Assembly: GCA_025266875.1 (NCBI GenBank)
Contig: JALLLT010000016.1
Coordinates: 434,001-498,000 of the forward strand
Origin: Fennellomyces sp. T-0311
Lineage: Eukaryota; Mucoromycota; Mucoromycetes; Mucorales; Lichtheimiaceae
Direction of reading: 5' to 3'
DNA: 64,000 bases
Shown here piece after piece: positions 33,537 to 47,012 of the stretch. A program made the position numbers and the translations under genes. Positions within the stretch are counted from its first letter, which is position 1. The number at the start of each line of letters is the position of its first letter. The notes beneath the pieces are model-generated. The model saw nothing but the letters and a program-made list of their open reading frames with translations, was not told the DNA's origin and did no database searches.

Positions 33537-35811
33537 GCGTCCAGGAACAGATAAACAATGATGCAGTGGAATGTTTCCTCAAGTTATAAAAAACTGATCA
33601 TTTGGCAGTCCTAGTGTGGGCAATTTTATTGGCTGGTTATTAGAATACCCCATCTAATGGAATACAGGCACACGATTCAAGTTTTGCCACTATATCAGTC
33701 ATCGGATCTATATAAAAGTTAAGCAGAACATAAATTTTGGAGTGCATTGTGTAAAAGGCGGCGATTGCATTTCTCTAAAGTGTTAAGCAGGGTTTTGCCA
33801 GAGTTTGCTGCAAAAAGCTGGGGTCTACCATTTCCAAAGTGCTACCGTAGGCGTGATCGACTTTGGGTTTATAAACTTGGCAAAATTGAAAAGCTCAGAC
33901 AGCGAAGAATGCATAGATACGAGACGATCTATCACCAAAAAGACATTAACAAATTGTTTCATCGCAAGTTACACAGTGTTACCATTTTTTGTCGAACGGT
34001 ACTGCGCTCTGGTACATCGGTTTGTAGCTTAAAGGCATCTGGTCTGCGTATCCGCGTGCTACTGCCGCTTACAGGAACTGAATGCATGCTGACGTCTTAT
34101 TTACATGTACATAACAAGGCGGCTGCTACCGGAACGAATGAAACCGAGTATTGTTGTGATCTGTTGTCAAATGTTGCTAAACAACGGATCCAACGCGTAG
34201 TAAAGCTGATACCAGTCAGCGGACACATGAATCTATCTCGCGTTCAGCTACATACTTGAGCTTTCCTTACGCTAAAATTGTCATCTGAGCCCCGTAATAG
34301 ATTGCGATAGCGTAACAGACGTCTTCGTATCCATAGATTCAATGATCCAGATATATATGATAGTCGCCAGTGTACGTATCGACCAACTTGATCAAGAGCT
34401 TAGCATCTCGCTCCTACGAGAGAACCGAAAACCGCGTTTTATATGACGCACGCTCACATTACCTTCATGATGGATTCGTGTTGATGATAAAACGTCGTAT
34501 CCAAATACAAATGCTTGATCGGTTTGTACTGCAGACCAATCAACGATTCCTGCAGAAACGACGATTCGGCAGGTATACCCCCAGAAAGCAGAATGACGGA
34601 TCTCGACTTTTTCTATTTCAGTCTCCTGTATGGAGGACTGTGCCGTTCTGCCCCTCCACCAGAACCCTTACAGAGTAATAATCAGACGACAAACAAACAT
34701 GTCAGCTTTTTTAGGTTACGTTACATGATGGTGCCAGGGCGGCGGTTTGTCAATTTACCGCATTCTTCAGTGTTTAGAATAAACGGTTCTCCCTCGGCAT
34801 ACTTCGGCAGTCTTCCGCGTAAATGAGGAAACAGCAGTTTGTCGCGAGCTTTTTTACGCAGCAATATAACAACAGTTTCTTCAGAGCAATGAATGTTCCC
34901 AATGAATAACGAGTCCTCAAGATCTTGACTGTGATCTGATTTGGTCCCGTTAGCAAGATGATACAAGCCCCTGAATGGACGACAATTACCGGAATGCACA
35001 TGCATTAGGAAGAAATATTTTATACTCGCGTATTTGGCCATCAAAAGTAGTCATGTCAGCGCTTTGAAAATGTCCAGCAAGGGGAATGCTGTTATTAATG
35101 GAGGGTGAAAATATCAGAAAGGAGCAGGCTGGTCATTGCGTAGTAGGACAGCAATTAGTCTCATAATGAATAGATATATTGTCCATTGACCGGTGTGATA
35201 CGTGCGCAATCTTGCTGTGGGCTAGATATGAGCTTGTCGTTCCCGTCAACGGGGGCCCACCTACGACAGTGAAAGCTTTTTCCCACTCGTTCTACACGTC
35301 AAGGAGCTACATATCCCACATGCCTTCAGGGCAAAGAATTCCCACAGTCAAGTCTCGTTCGTAATCCTAAGTCTTTTTTACGGAATGCAGTAAGCAAGAT
35401 AACCGGCTACTCTCTTCGTGCATTAGCCGCAGATAGACACCGTTCCAACATCGAAGTTTAATACGCAACTGAACGTGCTGTACTGTTGATATACATCGGT
35501 TCCTGACTCTCCTTATGCAGTTCGTGCATGTAATGGAAGTTCGTTGCAGAATCAGAAGTCTGCCAACAGAGCAGCATAACCCAAATATACAGAAACACTG
35601 TATGCGTTAGCGGCAGAACAGCTACGTTTGTTTAGCCAATGGATCGCTTTACTGGGGGGAGGGGGAGAAATGGGCAAAGGAAACAGATCCTCGTCCTTAT
35701 AAGGCATCGGGTGTGAGAAATCATTTGGCACATACTTCGTGGTATCGTATTATTGAGAGAATTAAAGAGTAAGCGGTAAGAAATGAATTACAGAAAAAGA
35801 GTACAAATAAA
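33537..35811. other. fragmentary ORFs, probably decayed mobile or duplicated sequence
   Basis: Plus-strand frames at 33747-34259 (basic, 170 codons) and 33805-34032, and a minus-strand frame at 35044-34721 (107 codons, with VVILLRKKARDKLLFPHLRG) are open but join to nothing. Stops and shifts interrupt neighbouring sense such as LLRENRKPRF near 34410. I do not recognise a domain. Position beside the dead MULE suggests a repeat-rich island. Confidence 0.35.
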
Positions 35812-37279
35812 TCATGAGTTTGATTGGAGTCTGTTCATCAAAGTGAGTGTTAATCGTTGTGTGCGTGCGCGCCATCGTTTTGAGACGCCTTCAAGTGCCC
35901 AGGCAACGACGCCTTCCTTCCACACCAAGTCATGGCCTTCACCATCCAGGATCTTGAAGCGTACATCCCGTAGCCCGCTGGCTAGAACATCAATTGCTTT
36001 TTGCGGTATCAGGCCATCCTTGTCTCCCCACACTGCAGTAACGGCTGTCTTTATCTCAGAGTAACTGAAACCAAAGTTGTGATACTTCTCGAGGGCGACC
36101 AGCACATCCAGGACTTGGCCTTGCGTGTGTGGTTCAGACATACGCAGCTTATTCATTGCAAAATACAATGACATGTGACGCGGGCGCACGGCATGGCGAA
36201 GTGGCCTATGTGGAGGAAAATCGGTCGGCAAGTCAAAGTCGTCTTCGTCTAGTTCTGCTAATAGCTCGTCTTCCTCCTGTAATGTCATTGTGGCGAGATC
36301 CACGTTAGTAAATGTCCGCGGCTGACTGGCTTCGCTTGTTCGTGGCGATGGATCCGAAAGAACACTGTTATCTTCTTCTCCTCCAGCTGCCCCAATAGTC
36401 GATCCATAGTTATTTGTCCCTTTATTCAGCATCCACATTACGTCCATTGCAAGTGATACAGTGCGTGTGACAAGGGGTGCAGGTAGTCTCCGAGACCATT
36501 TGAATGTGTTTGCTGCTTGCGTCGATACCCAAGGAGAGATGAGAAATAAGGGTCCAACAACACGCCCTGGATACTTGTGACAGATTGCCATGGCAAATAC
36601 AGTTCCAACAGACTGCGCGATGATGCTGAACCGTCGGATTCCTAAGTAATCAGCAAGCTGAATCACCACCTCTACCGTTTAGAAACAAAATACTTAATCT
36701 CTTATCTCACATTGTTGCGATGGTAACGGTACCTGCCCAGTCCAAAGCACTCATTTCTTGAGCCGAGCACTCTTCGCTTAACCCATAGCCCGGACGCTCT
36801 GGCCATATCATCCGTATCGACTGTCGCAATGCTATCTCCTCGAACATCACCCCGACAAGCCTACTGCAGCCATGGCCTCCAATCACAAACGCAGGATGAC
36901 CCTCAACTGCACCATATTCTGCAAATCCAACACGATGAGGCTTTAGTCGCCCACCCGGCGTCCCTGAATACTGAAACGTTTGGTGCAGTCGCGGCTCTCT
37001 CAAGATATCAACCCGTGGCACTCGATAAGTTGGACTCGTGACATGTTCTTTGAGAGGACTCTCGGGTGATTTTGGCAAATTGAGCGCTAGTGATGAGAAC
37101 CCAGGCTGAGCCATCGATGGAGACGATGGGTTGCTAGAGCTGCAATTGTCGCTAGGCCCCTGTTTTATTCGTGTCGTTGTTGGTTTGCGTTTGCTCCTCG
37201 GTAAAGGAGTTGACTGTGAGCTGCTAACGATGGGTGCTGGGCCTTGCAAAGGATCATTTTCAAGAAAATGAGCGGCCAT
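35812..37279 (-). CDS. alpha/beta-hydrolase-fold protein
   Basis: Two exons, 37279-36733 and 36671-35812, joined by a 61-nt intron (468 aa). Residues 1-~95 are Ser/Pro/Lys-rich and probably disordered. The fold starts at VGFAEYGAVEGHPAFVIGG, followed by GHGCSRLVG, RMIWPERPGYGLSE and, across the splice, EVVIQLADYLGIRRFSIIAQ. The nucleophile elbow is A-Q-S-V-G (Ser ~203), a GxSxG variant. Acid is in WGDKDGLIPQKAID (Asp ~399/401) and the histidine in LDGEGHDLVW (His ~429). A long acidic insert (LLAELDEDDFDLP) lies in the lid region. Substrate unknown; lipase/esterase-type activity is inference. Confidence 0.85.
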
Positions 37280-37430
37280 GTTTTTTCAAAGTTGAAAATT
37301 GAAAACGAGCATCAGTTACACTACAATCGGCAGGCGGTGTTCCACAATTATCAAATATTTGCCAGTCTTTTAATTATTTGCACATGCATTAACGAAGTAG
37401 GAGGTTTCAGGGTTTTACAGCGTTCTAATA

Positions 37431-38225
37431 CTACGAGAGGCTCTTCTTGATCCATTGTAAAAGGTTGACATTCACAGGGCTGCTCTGCTTTTTCGGTGAT
37501 ATGCGCCAGAACAACGACAGATGTGCTTTGACAAACAGCGGTGACACAAACCGCTCGCCACTGCTGTCTGTAGCCGACGTTGAGGCGGAGTGATCTGTGC
37601 TGACTCTGTACTCTAATTGCCACAATGAGCTATTGGACTGTGCCGAGAATATGCCGGGCTTGGATATTCGTAATTGACGTGGCTTTCCGGCTTGGGTTTT
37701 GCTAGCTTCATCCAGGTTTGTAAGGCTGTCGAGCGTATGCCATGATGCTTGCCGCCGTGAATTGGACTCTTTCACTGGTAATGTGGAAGTATTGACGCTC
37801 ATCGAGAGCCGGTGTAATGTAGGTGGAGCTGCGTAGCCATCATTGCGATACCGTTGCGAGACAGCCATCACTGGCTTGAATCTGACTTGCATTGTGTCGT
37901 TGTCGAGGGAATCAAACATGTAGAATGTGGTGGCTTTCCGTCGACCTTCTTGATCTATGATCGTACCCAACTGGATGTTGGGTAGTATATAGTCTCGGAG
38001 AACATCCATAGCAAGTTTTTGTAACCGTGGTGACGCCTGGGCAACCTCGCACAAAGTCTTGAGATCTGCTTGGAGGTGTACTAGGATATGTGTAATTAAC
38101 TCATCAGGAAGAGCCTCAATTGTAAGCTTCTGGGTAATAGTAGGTTCAGGTATTTGTAAGTATCCTTTAGCTATCCCCTTGGGTGTCGACTTGAATAGAA
38201 GGGAAGTTCGTGATATAACTCGCAT
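37431..38225 (-). CDS. F-box-like protein
   Basis: Single-exon frame, 264 aa from the ATG at 38225 (open further upstream but without an earlier ATG). The N-terminal half has LTIEALPDELITHILVHLQA followed by LKTLCEVAQASPRLQKLAMD, the LP-x-E-x(4)-I pattern of an F-box. The remainder includes YILPNIQLGTIIDQEGRRK and a Ser/Thr-rich tail. F-box proteins bring substrates to SCF ubiquitin ligases; the substrate domain here is not recognised. It lies 151 bp upstream of the hydrolase gene on the same strand. Confidence 0.6.
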   Translation of the reverse strand: MRVISRTSLLFKSTPKGIAKGYLQIPEPTITQKLTIEALPDELITHILVHLQADLKTLCEVAQASPRLQKLAMDVLRDYILPNIQLGTIIDQEGRRKATTFYMFDSLDNDTMQVRFKPVMAVSQRYRNDGYAAPPTLHRLSMSVNTSTLPVKESNSRRQASWHTLDSLTNLDEASKTQAGKPRQLRISKPGIFSAQSNSSLWQLEYRVSTDHSASTSATDSSGERFVSPLFVKAHLSLFWRISPKKQSSPVNVNLLQWIKKSLS

Positions 38226-41200
38226 TGTAAAAAGGAAAACAAGGGAAAAGGGGATAAGCCGGGAACGATGCACACAAATACGCTTTTTAATCTTTTGACT
38301 CAGGTTTTGTGAGGAGGCTCCTTTTTGGGGTTATAGCACAATCTTCATGAGAATAAAAATTGTGAGCACGGATATGCCCCTTTCCAACATTTTTGGCACT
38401 CCCCGCTTCACCGACGCATCATTTAGAATTAATGTTTGGGTACGGTGAAATATACAAAAAAATGGCACCATTTTATACAACCATTATGAGGTAGCATTCA
38501 ATTTAATTCAATATTCAAAAATATATCTCTTTTTTGCGGTTACGGTCGGATGACCCTGGGAGGGGATAATAGTTTGGGTTAGCGGCTGAGCGCTGGTGCA
38601 TATGCCTTATTGTTAAGGATCAATCCCCCATTTTTAACTCTGCGTCGGTTACACTAGCACCAATAAGCCAGATTTGTCACTTTTATTTTTGCCTTTCTAC
38701 CGCATTCCTCTTCTAGGTCCGCAACAGAAGCACTCATGAGAAGTTCCTGCGGTTCTACAAATATCCTTATTTAAAAACGAAAAGTAGTTATAGCGTTCGT
38801 GCCATGTAGTACGCATTTGTCTTTACAAGTTCTTTGTGTGCATAGACGAAAGGGATCGTAAGCAGAAAAGTATACGTGCATTTTACTTGTCGGCATGTTA
38901 AGGTTCTAAAAAGTCACCCTTTGAAGTTTAAAATAGATGACATACACGTTCCTGTACACATATACTACTTGAGAGTATTGCAGTGATCAAATCTTATTAT
39001 TTATAACCTAAGCCTCGTAAAGTTGGCTTTACGCGCGCTGGTTGGTAATCACCGTGGCTATCTACATCAAATTGTCTTTTTTTTCCTTGATAATAATATG
39101 GCATATCCTATAAAGGAACACTTTCTATAGCTTTATAAAGCTAATAAAAAGGTGCTGATACTGCACATATATACTATCGCATATGCATATCGAACGATTT
39201 ATGTATCGCGTAGGGTGTGTGCCCGCGTCGTACTCAAAATAGATTGATTACGCTATCATGACAAAAATGTAACAACCATGTAAGCACAGACGCGTTACCG
39301 CATAAACGTTTGTTAGCAATGAAATATATTCCGACGTTACTATTTGACCTGTCAACCAGAGCAAATGCGCAGCGTACATATACTATTCGCTACCATTGAT
39401 TAATGCGCTATGAACCATCCTGATATTTATGAAATAAAGAACATCAAAATATTGATATATCCAAAGAGGGGTGGAATGGCGTACGTCGAGATGGCGTTAT
39501 TGTTTGCTTTTTCACAGAAAGAGATTTTACTGATATGTCAGGGACCGGGAAAACGATAATGGAAAGACACGTGAGGGGGCAATAACTTTGTTATCTCCTG
39601 GCTTACTCCGTGCAAGTAATACTGCTTTTATGAGGAGAACGGTTCCCCTAATTCAAGGGATATGCAATTCCATGCATCATAACAGCGCGCAGACAAAACT
39701 ATACACGTAAATGCGGTGGCCAAATCACATCTAAGCCAATTGGCTTCCTCGGTATACTTGCACACAACCGATTGTAACAGTTGTAATGCAGAAGCTTCTC
39801 TGCATTCGTAGTATTACGATCGGAGCTGTGACGGACGGTACTTAATACGTAGCTATCCGACGATGAAGCGGAATTAAAAAAACACATCATTAAGTCAATC
39901 GCTGAATCAAGGTTATGAAAATCTCACCTTTGAGCTTTGTGACACGGAAGCATGACCATAAAGCAATGTTCCAAACTGGCTGATCAACAGCAGGTGGCGA
40001 TGTTCAAGCTCAAAGATAAGCTCCGAAAAAGGTAACATCCATGTACGTTGGAAAAAAAACGTGCTGTTATCAAAGGCGTAATTGGAACTGGTTTCATCTG
40101 CGCCCGAATAAAGAGTTTTGTTGGTCTCGGCTTCTGCCGTATGTGCAACACATCCGCAACATTCCGTATTTGTAACATGAAAGTACAGCACAAGTTGACA
40201 CGATTAATTAATATAAATCTTATGCTGTGCACTTAAGGAATTCTATAGATGTCACAAGAATCTCGATGCAACGAATAGCCCATACATTTGTAATTGAATC
40301 AGCATCCTTTCTGTGCAATTACAATTCAACGACTTGATCTTCAAGTGCTGCGGCGCTGACTTTCAAGTAGTGTACGACACATCGAACGATTTGCTCTTGA
40401 TCCGACGGCCCAATGTGCAGATCTTGCCACGGTCGAAGAAGGGTCTGTACAGCTGGTTACACAGTTAACAAGGTGTGACAAAATCTACAAATAAGAGATT
40501 ATGGAGCACATTCAAGCAAAAGCCTATTTGCCGTATTTGTTGGACTTTCTGTACTTTCCAACATATCGTCAAAGTCTATGGATTACTACTTTGATTTCTC
40601 TAATGGTGGAAACTACTTGTTTTAGCGATATCCGTGATAATTACATGCTCCGTATGGCGAAAACGTGATATATACCGTTAGTCATTCCACAATCTAGATT
40701 ATTCATTTTAGTAATTACTAGAAAGTACCTTTTGCATATACCTACAGTTCCCCGTCTCTCGGTCATACAGTTCGATAGGGGATTGAATCAGTATATGGTT
40801 ACAAACTCACCACGGTTCTGCTTCTTAAAGCAAGGTATTATGCAGATTTGTGGACTCACAATGAGTCTGGCGAGTACTATACCGAGTGCATTTCTTCTCA
40901 TTACTATTAAGATATAGAATCTACGCAAATATATAATGCTGTATTCGAGAGTAGTTCAATCAACTCTGGGAGTTTTCAGTAGCAATCATGCCCCAACTTT
41001 TTTGTGTAAGACGGGATTGCAACAAGGGAATAGCATCTAGATTAAAGAAATCGAAAGACAGCGAAGCTTCTCTCATTAAAGTGCGTAGCTAAAACTAAAA
41101 ATTATATTTTGCAAAAGCATAGGCCTATACTTATACGTGCATAATTTTATCATTTCATAAATACCAGCTCCTAATACTGTTCTCAAAAAAAAAATTACAG

Positions 41201-42762
41201 GAAGTAATATTCAGAACAAGTGCGCTCGCTTTCAATTGCCTCGGTTAATATTGTTACCGATGTCTCCTCAGTTGATAATGTAACTGCTGAAAATTTCGTC
41301 CTTTAATGCCACATTTACCTTCAGTTCACCATCAGTATATACTACACTTTATTATCGCTGCACAATCTGCCATTCTTTCACTCCAAAAGCGCCTGTACTT
41401 CTGTAAGCTTTAACCTCGCTAGGTAAAGCCAAGAAGCTGCATACCGTCATGTATCTCCAACTGCTTTGATGATAACCAAGTGCTGCACATTTTTACCGGT
41501 GCCATAGTAAGTCATCTCTGTAATACTTGACACAGTTTCGGAACAATCTATATTGGTGGATAAATATATATTCGTGAAACAATGACAGTGACGATTGGTT
41601 TGATATTTCACCAGCAAGGGGCCTGAAAAGTATTATTAAACTTGGGAGGTGAATTAGTGCAGCTCATCGCAGTATGTACCCCATTTGTTATTAGCCACTA
41701 TACCCTGCAATCCTATGTACACTTTGCTCTTTTTTATTATTCGCCAATTTATTATCACAGCAGCTATCTTTTCACATGTGTAACTATACTAGCGATCGGT
41801 TTAGATAGCTATATTTAATGGCGGCAGTTCGCCACTTACCTCGGGTGAATCCGACCTCTGAACGCAGGAGGTAATTCAGGATATGATCGGTCGGATGTGT
41901 GCCATCATCGAATTCTGGTATCTTTCAAATGCGTGCGGTAGTTCTCGTCGAGCCTTGTTTGTTCACAGGGACAGTCTAGCAGACTGTACGTCTGTGGAAT
42001 CCAGTACAGTCTCTAATTGATAAGCCGATGCGATCACTTGTTGTTTCTAAGAACAGGGCTGGATCAGCCATAAGTGCTAGCCGTAAACAGCGAATTGTTT
42101 TGGGTGCTTTGGCTCTTGATGCGAACTCTTCGTCCCTTTTGCAGTAATCGCTGCTTGAACAGGTCCTTTGGTGAAGTTGACAGACTTATTAGCTGTGATA
42201 CATATACATCGTGCTACTTTCTCTTGAGTATTGCTAGCATATATCCCAATACCATGCGAACTTATCAGTGGTGTGATGGAAACAAGCTTGGCCAGCGCTG
42301 CTTCGAGTTTTGAACCGAATTGACAGTCTGATCCACCCGAAAGGCGAAGACGATAGCGATGAGGAATCAAATGGCGGAGGCCGCACCGAATGATTAACTG
42401 CTATCTGTCAAGAAGTTCGCACATGATATGAGTGGTTGTACAGGATCTCAAAGAAGCAGGTCTAAAATCTCTCAGAGATAAATTATAATTCTGAATTATA
42501 CGTATTTTAACCCATGGACAGCCTGTGCTTAGTATGGCTCTAATGGATTACCAGACTGGGTGGGTACCAGCAGCTAGACTACGTGTGAAAAAGCCTGTTG
42601 TGGATATGGTGCCCCCTATCAGATACAAGGAATAAATCATGTAAACCAACGATTGTCGCACCAGATTGCTTAGAAAAGTAAGGACTGAGCTGGGCGCAGT
42701 GACGGTTACTCCATTCAGCTCCCTTTTGACACACACACCGGAAAGTTTGACACTAAGGGAAA
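38226..42762. other. 4.5 kb AT-rich, apparently gene-free
   Basis: No open frame here shows a domain, codon bias or splice continuity; the longest are under 100 codons. The composition is AT-rich, with several stem-like A/T palindromes. A minus-strand frame at 42370-42077 is open but unrecognised. It could contain long non-coding RNA or decayed repeats. I see no tRNA box A/box B pair. Confidence 0.5.
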
Positions 42763-44047
42763 ATGCAAGCTGGCAACAAGCGACCTCTGGATGAAAGTGT
42801 TGAAATGAGCAACAAAAAGAAACCAACTGCCACACGACAATTGTCTCTCTTGTCCATGTTCCAAGTGAAAACAGAAAATAAGGACACGGCGAAGACGGTC
42901 GAATCTCTAGAACTGGCTGCGCCCGTAACGCGCGATCCGCGAGATCTGTTTCCAGATATCAGTCTTGAAATGTCGACGTTGCTAGATCTCGAACTCACAA
43001 CCATGCACTACGACTGGCTTAAGGTCTTGAAGGCTGAAGTGACCAAACCTTACTTTATAGCTGTAACTGTCGACCATACCTGCAGCGCAGCAAGAAGGCT
43101 TATCAGTTTACTTTAGTTAAAGAAGTTCATTAAGGGGGAGATGGCTGAGAAAAAGACTATCTACCCTCCTGGTGAGATAAGGTCATTTCGTGTCTACCAA
43201 GGTAAACTGATTCTATGTTTCCAGGCAAGCAAATATACAGCTGGAGCAACTTGACACCTCCGTCACAAGTCAAAGTCGTGATCATTGGTCAAGGTAAACG
43301 AAACCGCACGTATCAAAATGGGGGATTTCTAACAAACTTTCCAGATCCTTATCATGGTGTGAACCAGGCACATGGATTATGCTTTTCTGTAGTCAAAGGC
43401 GTCGCAATCCCACCATCGCTGACCAATATCTACAAAGCTCTTCAGAAGGACTACCCTGACTTCAAGGTGCCGAAACATGGGTAACATTAGCTCGGTTGTA
43501 ACGAAGGATTTGGCTAAAGTATCCGCATAGGTTTCTTGAGAAATGGGCCCAGCAAGGTGTGTTGCTCTTGAACACTTCATTGACTGTCAGAGCCGCGGCA
43601 CCGGGAAGTCATTCCAACAAGGGTTGGGAAAACCTTACAGGTAAACTACAAGAAAAAAATTTTGGAAAGGGAGTTGCTCACAGGAACTTTAGATGCTGTT
43701 ATCAACCACATCAACGAGAAAAAGGCGCACGTCGTCTTCATGCTCTGGGGCTCTCACGCCCATAGCAAGGGATCCAAGATCAACAAATCGGTATAGGAAA
43801 ACAGCTGCCCAGGGAGGCGCATCATGCTAATGCAAATGATAGAAGCATTTAGTGCTAAAGTCTGTTCATCCGTCACCCCTTTCAGCTTACCGTAAGTCCC
43901 TATACCGTTTAGCTCGATTTAGATGACTAAACATGTGCCATCTTGCTAGGAGGATTTTTCGACTGCGGCCATTTTAAGAAGGCGAACGAGTACTTGTTAC
44001 AAAATGCGCGCGATCCCATCGACTGGAACTGCCTCACAGACGATTGA
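42763..44047 (+). CDS. UNG1: uracil-DNA glycosylase
   Basis: Removes uracil from DNA as the first step of base-excision repair. Exons 42763-43062, 43117-43171, 43225-43293, 43345-43480, 43531-43640, 43684-43790, 43843-43891, 43950-44047 (307 aa). The spliced [18 protein letters not shown] carries the water-activating Asp (residue ~142). [38 protein letters not shown] and [20 protein letters not shown] (His ~268) are all conserved. The N-terminus is lysine-rich ([16 protein letters not shown]) and contains RQLSLLSMF, a degenerate PCNA-interacting (PIP) motif like that of nuclear UNG2. No mitochondrial presequence is obvious. All introns are GT-AG. Confidence 0.95.
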
Positions 44048-45563
44048 ACATAATATCTTTCAGCAGAGAGGCTTTTCTTCTTTCTCCTTAACTTGTGTAT
44101 GTGTTATCTACCTTTTTGCCATGAATTTAAGTATTCTCCGGTTTGTGGGGAGCCGAGGTTATCGAAAAACGCTTGGAGTGTGCTCGTCTTTATAACAACT
44201 AGTTTGCAAGTGCAATGCAAGTTTATTGGCCTGAAGTACGGCACCTTGCCCTGGCAAAAATATAGGCTTTCGCCGATCAACTATATAGTCGCTATTATGT
44301 GATGTTCCCTAAAGGTGAGGGGGAGGGAAAGAAGGTATGCCTTTAAAAGGATAGAGATGCTCAAGGCATTACGTGGAAAAAGGCTTAGCGTGCACCGCTA
44401 TCTTAGCTGTCAGCGTTGCTGAATAATAAGGGAGAAACTAAAGAGCTTGTTCCCAAAGTGGCGGGCCAATATAACCGTAAGCGAGCACATGCAAGGCGTG
44501 ATGTTTTCATAGCAAGCTTGACGTGGCGTATACACGTTGACCAAAAAAAGCTTTACAAACAAACATGTTTTTTATCCGGGCATTTAAGCTTTCATGGCTC
44601 CATATGTCCGAAGGTGGTAAACTATATACGCGCTGTACTATAATATATTACTGAAATATTAACCAGATCCAGTTTGGTTTACGTTAGAGAGTTCGCAACT
44701 GATTAAGGCTCAGAAAGTTCAATTTTAAGCATAATCAGGCTTCAACCTTGGCATCAGCTTAATTTTTCATTTAGTTCCAGCGTTGTCCTTTCGACTATCA
44801 CCAAATATAACGAAATTGATAAACGCACAAAAACGTTTGTACTATAAAACTTTTTTTCGCTAATATCGCGCCAATTCTGGAACAACAAAAGAGATCCCCC
44901 CCCTTGTACAGTGGTAGATTTGTGTTTGCACCAAGGGCTAGAGTTACGTTTGCTCCTAAAAGGACGTCATTGTACCATATAATGGATGATAACAGAAAGG
45001 CTCATGGTTAGTCTGCAGGATGGGAGATTGGGGCAGAAAAGGAGTATCTGGGGATCGGCCGCCCGGAATACCTTACATATATCATGAAAATACATTAAAC
45101 GTTGACATGCAGTGGTTTTCCCCTTTCTTTAACCCGATAACAAGGAACTGTTCTCTCTCTATCATAAAGTTAATTTCCCCCGAATAGTCCGTGAATTCAC
45201 ATAAAGGAGACGATGAATATAGGCTCAATCGCATGACAACTATCTCTTTTATCTAAACAGCAGCTTTGGTACGTAACCCTCACAGGCCCTCCAGAACTAT
45301 ATCGATAAATGCTTAAAGGTAATATTTTTGATAAAAGGAGTGGCCTATGAAATAGCTCTTTGCTTGTATGTGGCTGAAGTAGGAGAAAGAAAGGGGGTTT
45401 AAAGGGATAGTGGTAAAATGGCAAAGAAGGAGCAAGTCAAGGCATAGGACACCAAAATAAGTGTACGTGCGGTTTAAGGAGATCAAAGAATAAAAACTAG
45501 TACATAATATGAGTGATTAGAAAACAACAACAAGGATTTCATTTCTTTTTCTTCTTAATCAAC
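44048..45563. other. intergenic, nothing recognised
   Basis: Short frames only. It includes a C-run (CCCCCCCC) near 44897 and AT-rich stretches. Probably the promoter of the 7-TM gene at its right edge. Confidence 0.5.
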
Positions 45564-46818
45564 ATGGACCCTTATGGATTGCAAAATACAACCCCGGACG
45601 ATCTCGTCCAGGCAATGCAGCCAGACACAACCGAGTTGACTTCTCAAATGATTGCACTTTTGTCTACTACTGTGATGTGCTTGCTTTTTGGCGTTAAAAC
45701 ATACAATGTGGATATTAAATATTTGACTTACTCGCGATGGCTCGTCCTTGCACTTTACATCAATTCTTGGGCGTTCACTTATACTGCAATTATTCTCGCT
45801 TCAACAAACAACGGTACGCACCTTTTCTTACACTTGTCGATACCAAAAAGCTCATTGAAAATTATTACAGGAAATAGCATCTCATGCTTGCTTTCTGAAC
45901 TGGCTTGCGACGTGTTTTATGCAGGAACGAAAATGACGATCTACTTTTGGTAAATGATGATCAGTTGATCATACAAGGTCCTTTTTTTACCTAACAGGAT
46001 TGCATAGGCTGATTGAAAAAGTGTGGGTTGTGTCCGCTGTCCGCAAGGCCAGAATGAAGACATGGTCGTACAAATTCCATCTCTTGTTGATGACACCTTT
46101 CCTGTTTACGTTTTCGCTTATGGTATAACATAATAAGGAGTAATTTATTATCTTGCTAACGAGTATTGTTGATAGCTTATCTACCATATTGCCGAACTTC
46201 AAAATGATGGTACTTGTATGATTGGTCTCCAAGCCATTGCCAGTGTTCCACTTTTGGTTTATGACTTTGTAAGGTTCATTTTCAACCAATTAGTTCAAAA
46301 ATACTAAAACAGGGCATGATTAGATTTTCAACTTGTACATGACGATCCTTTTCGTAAAACCACTCATGACAGCGGGCAAAACTGTGTCCACTGATTGGAA
46401 GTCAACGCGTCTTCACGATGTTGCTCGCCGTACTTTGGTCGCGTCTGTTGTGTGCTTGCTTGTTTCTTTTGCAAATATTCTTGCTTTGACCATCTTGGAT
46501 GGTCGCGAACGTGGTGTGGTTTGTTTGACTTGCTGTACTATTGACGTTACAATCAACGTTATAACAATTCACTGGGTGACAAGTAATCCTCGTAACAAAG
46601 CGAGCAAGGATATCAACAGCGCATCCAACCCTAATGATACCATGCACGCTACATTCTCGATGGATCACAAGGAAAAGAAGTATGATAATGATGGTGCATA
46701 TGGTGTTGGTATGCAACAAGATCCAAGCAATGGTCGGTTCGTCATGGTAACACCCCATGACGACGATGACGGAAGCCAGTCTTCCGCACCCGATTATGGC
46801 TTGCACAAGTCATTCTAA
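45564..46818 (+). CDS. seven-transmembrane protein, GPCR-like, unknown ligand
   Basis: Exons 45564-45813, 45871-45949, 46008-46122, 46176-46268, 46324-46818 (343 aa). The N-terminus MDPYGLQNTTPDDLVQ is acidic with an NTT sequon. Seven hydrophobic segments: MIALLSTTVMCLLFGV, WLVLALYINSWAFTYTAII, a segment spanning the second splice (ACDVFYAGTKMTIYFWLIE), FHLLLMTPFLFTFSLMLIYH, GLQAIASVPLLVYDFIFNLY, RTLVASVVCLLVSFANILAL, and TCCTIDVTINVITIHWV. The C-terminal tail (~75 aa) is hydrophilic, with DHKEKKYDNDG and DDDDGSQSS. The topology is that of a receptor, but I see no named GPCR-class motif. It may be a Mucoromycota-expanded receptor family; this is inference. It converges on the Pol eta gene (194 bp between stops). 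Confidence 0.8.
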
Positions 46819-47012
46819 AGTTATACGTACACTGCCTCCCACAAATTTTGTTACTTATATTCTTATGTTGTTAGAGCAAAATAATATTAGTATTTGCTTA
46901 TAAGTGTGAACAAACTAGTGCGTGCACTGGTAATATGGTAGCTACTATATTGTTCAATAATATATAATATCTTCATAGTAGTAGAAAAGACGTACAAATA
47001 TTTACATGACTA

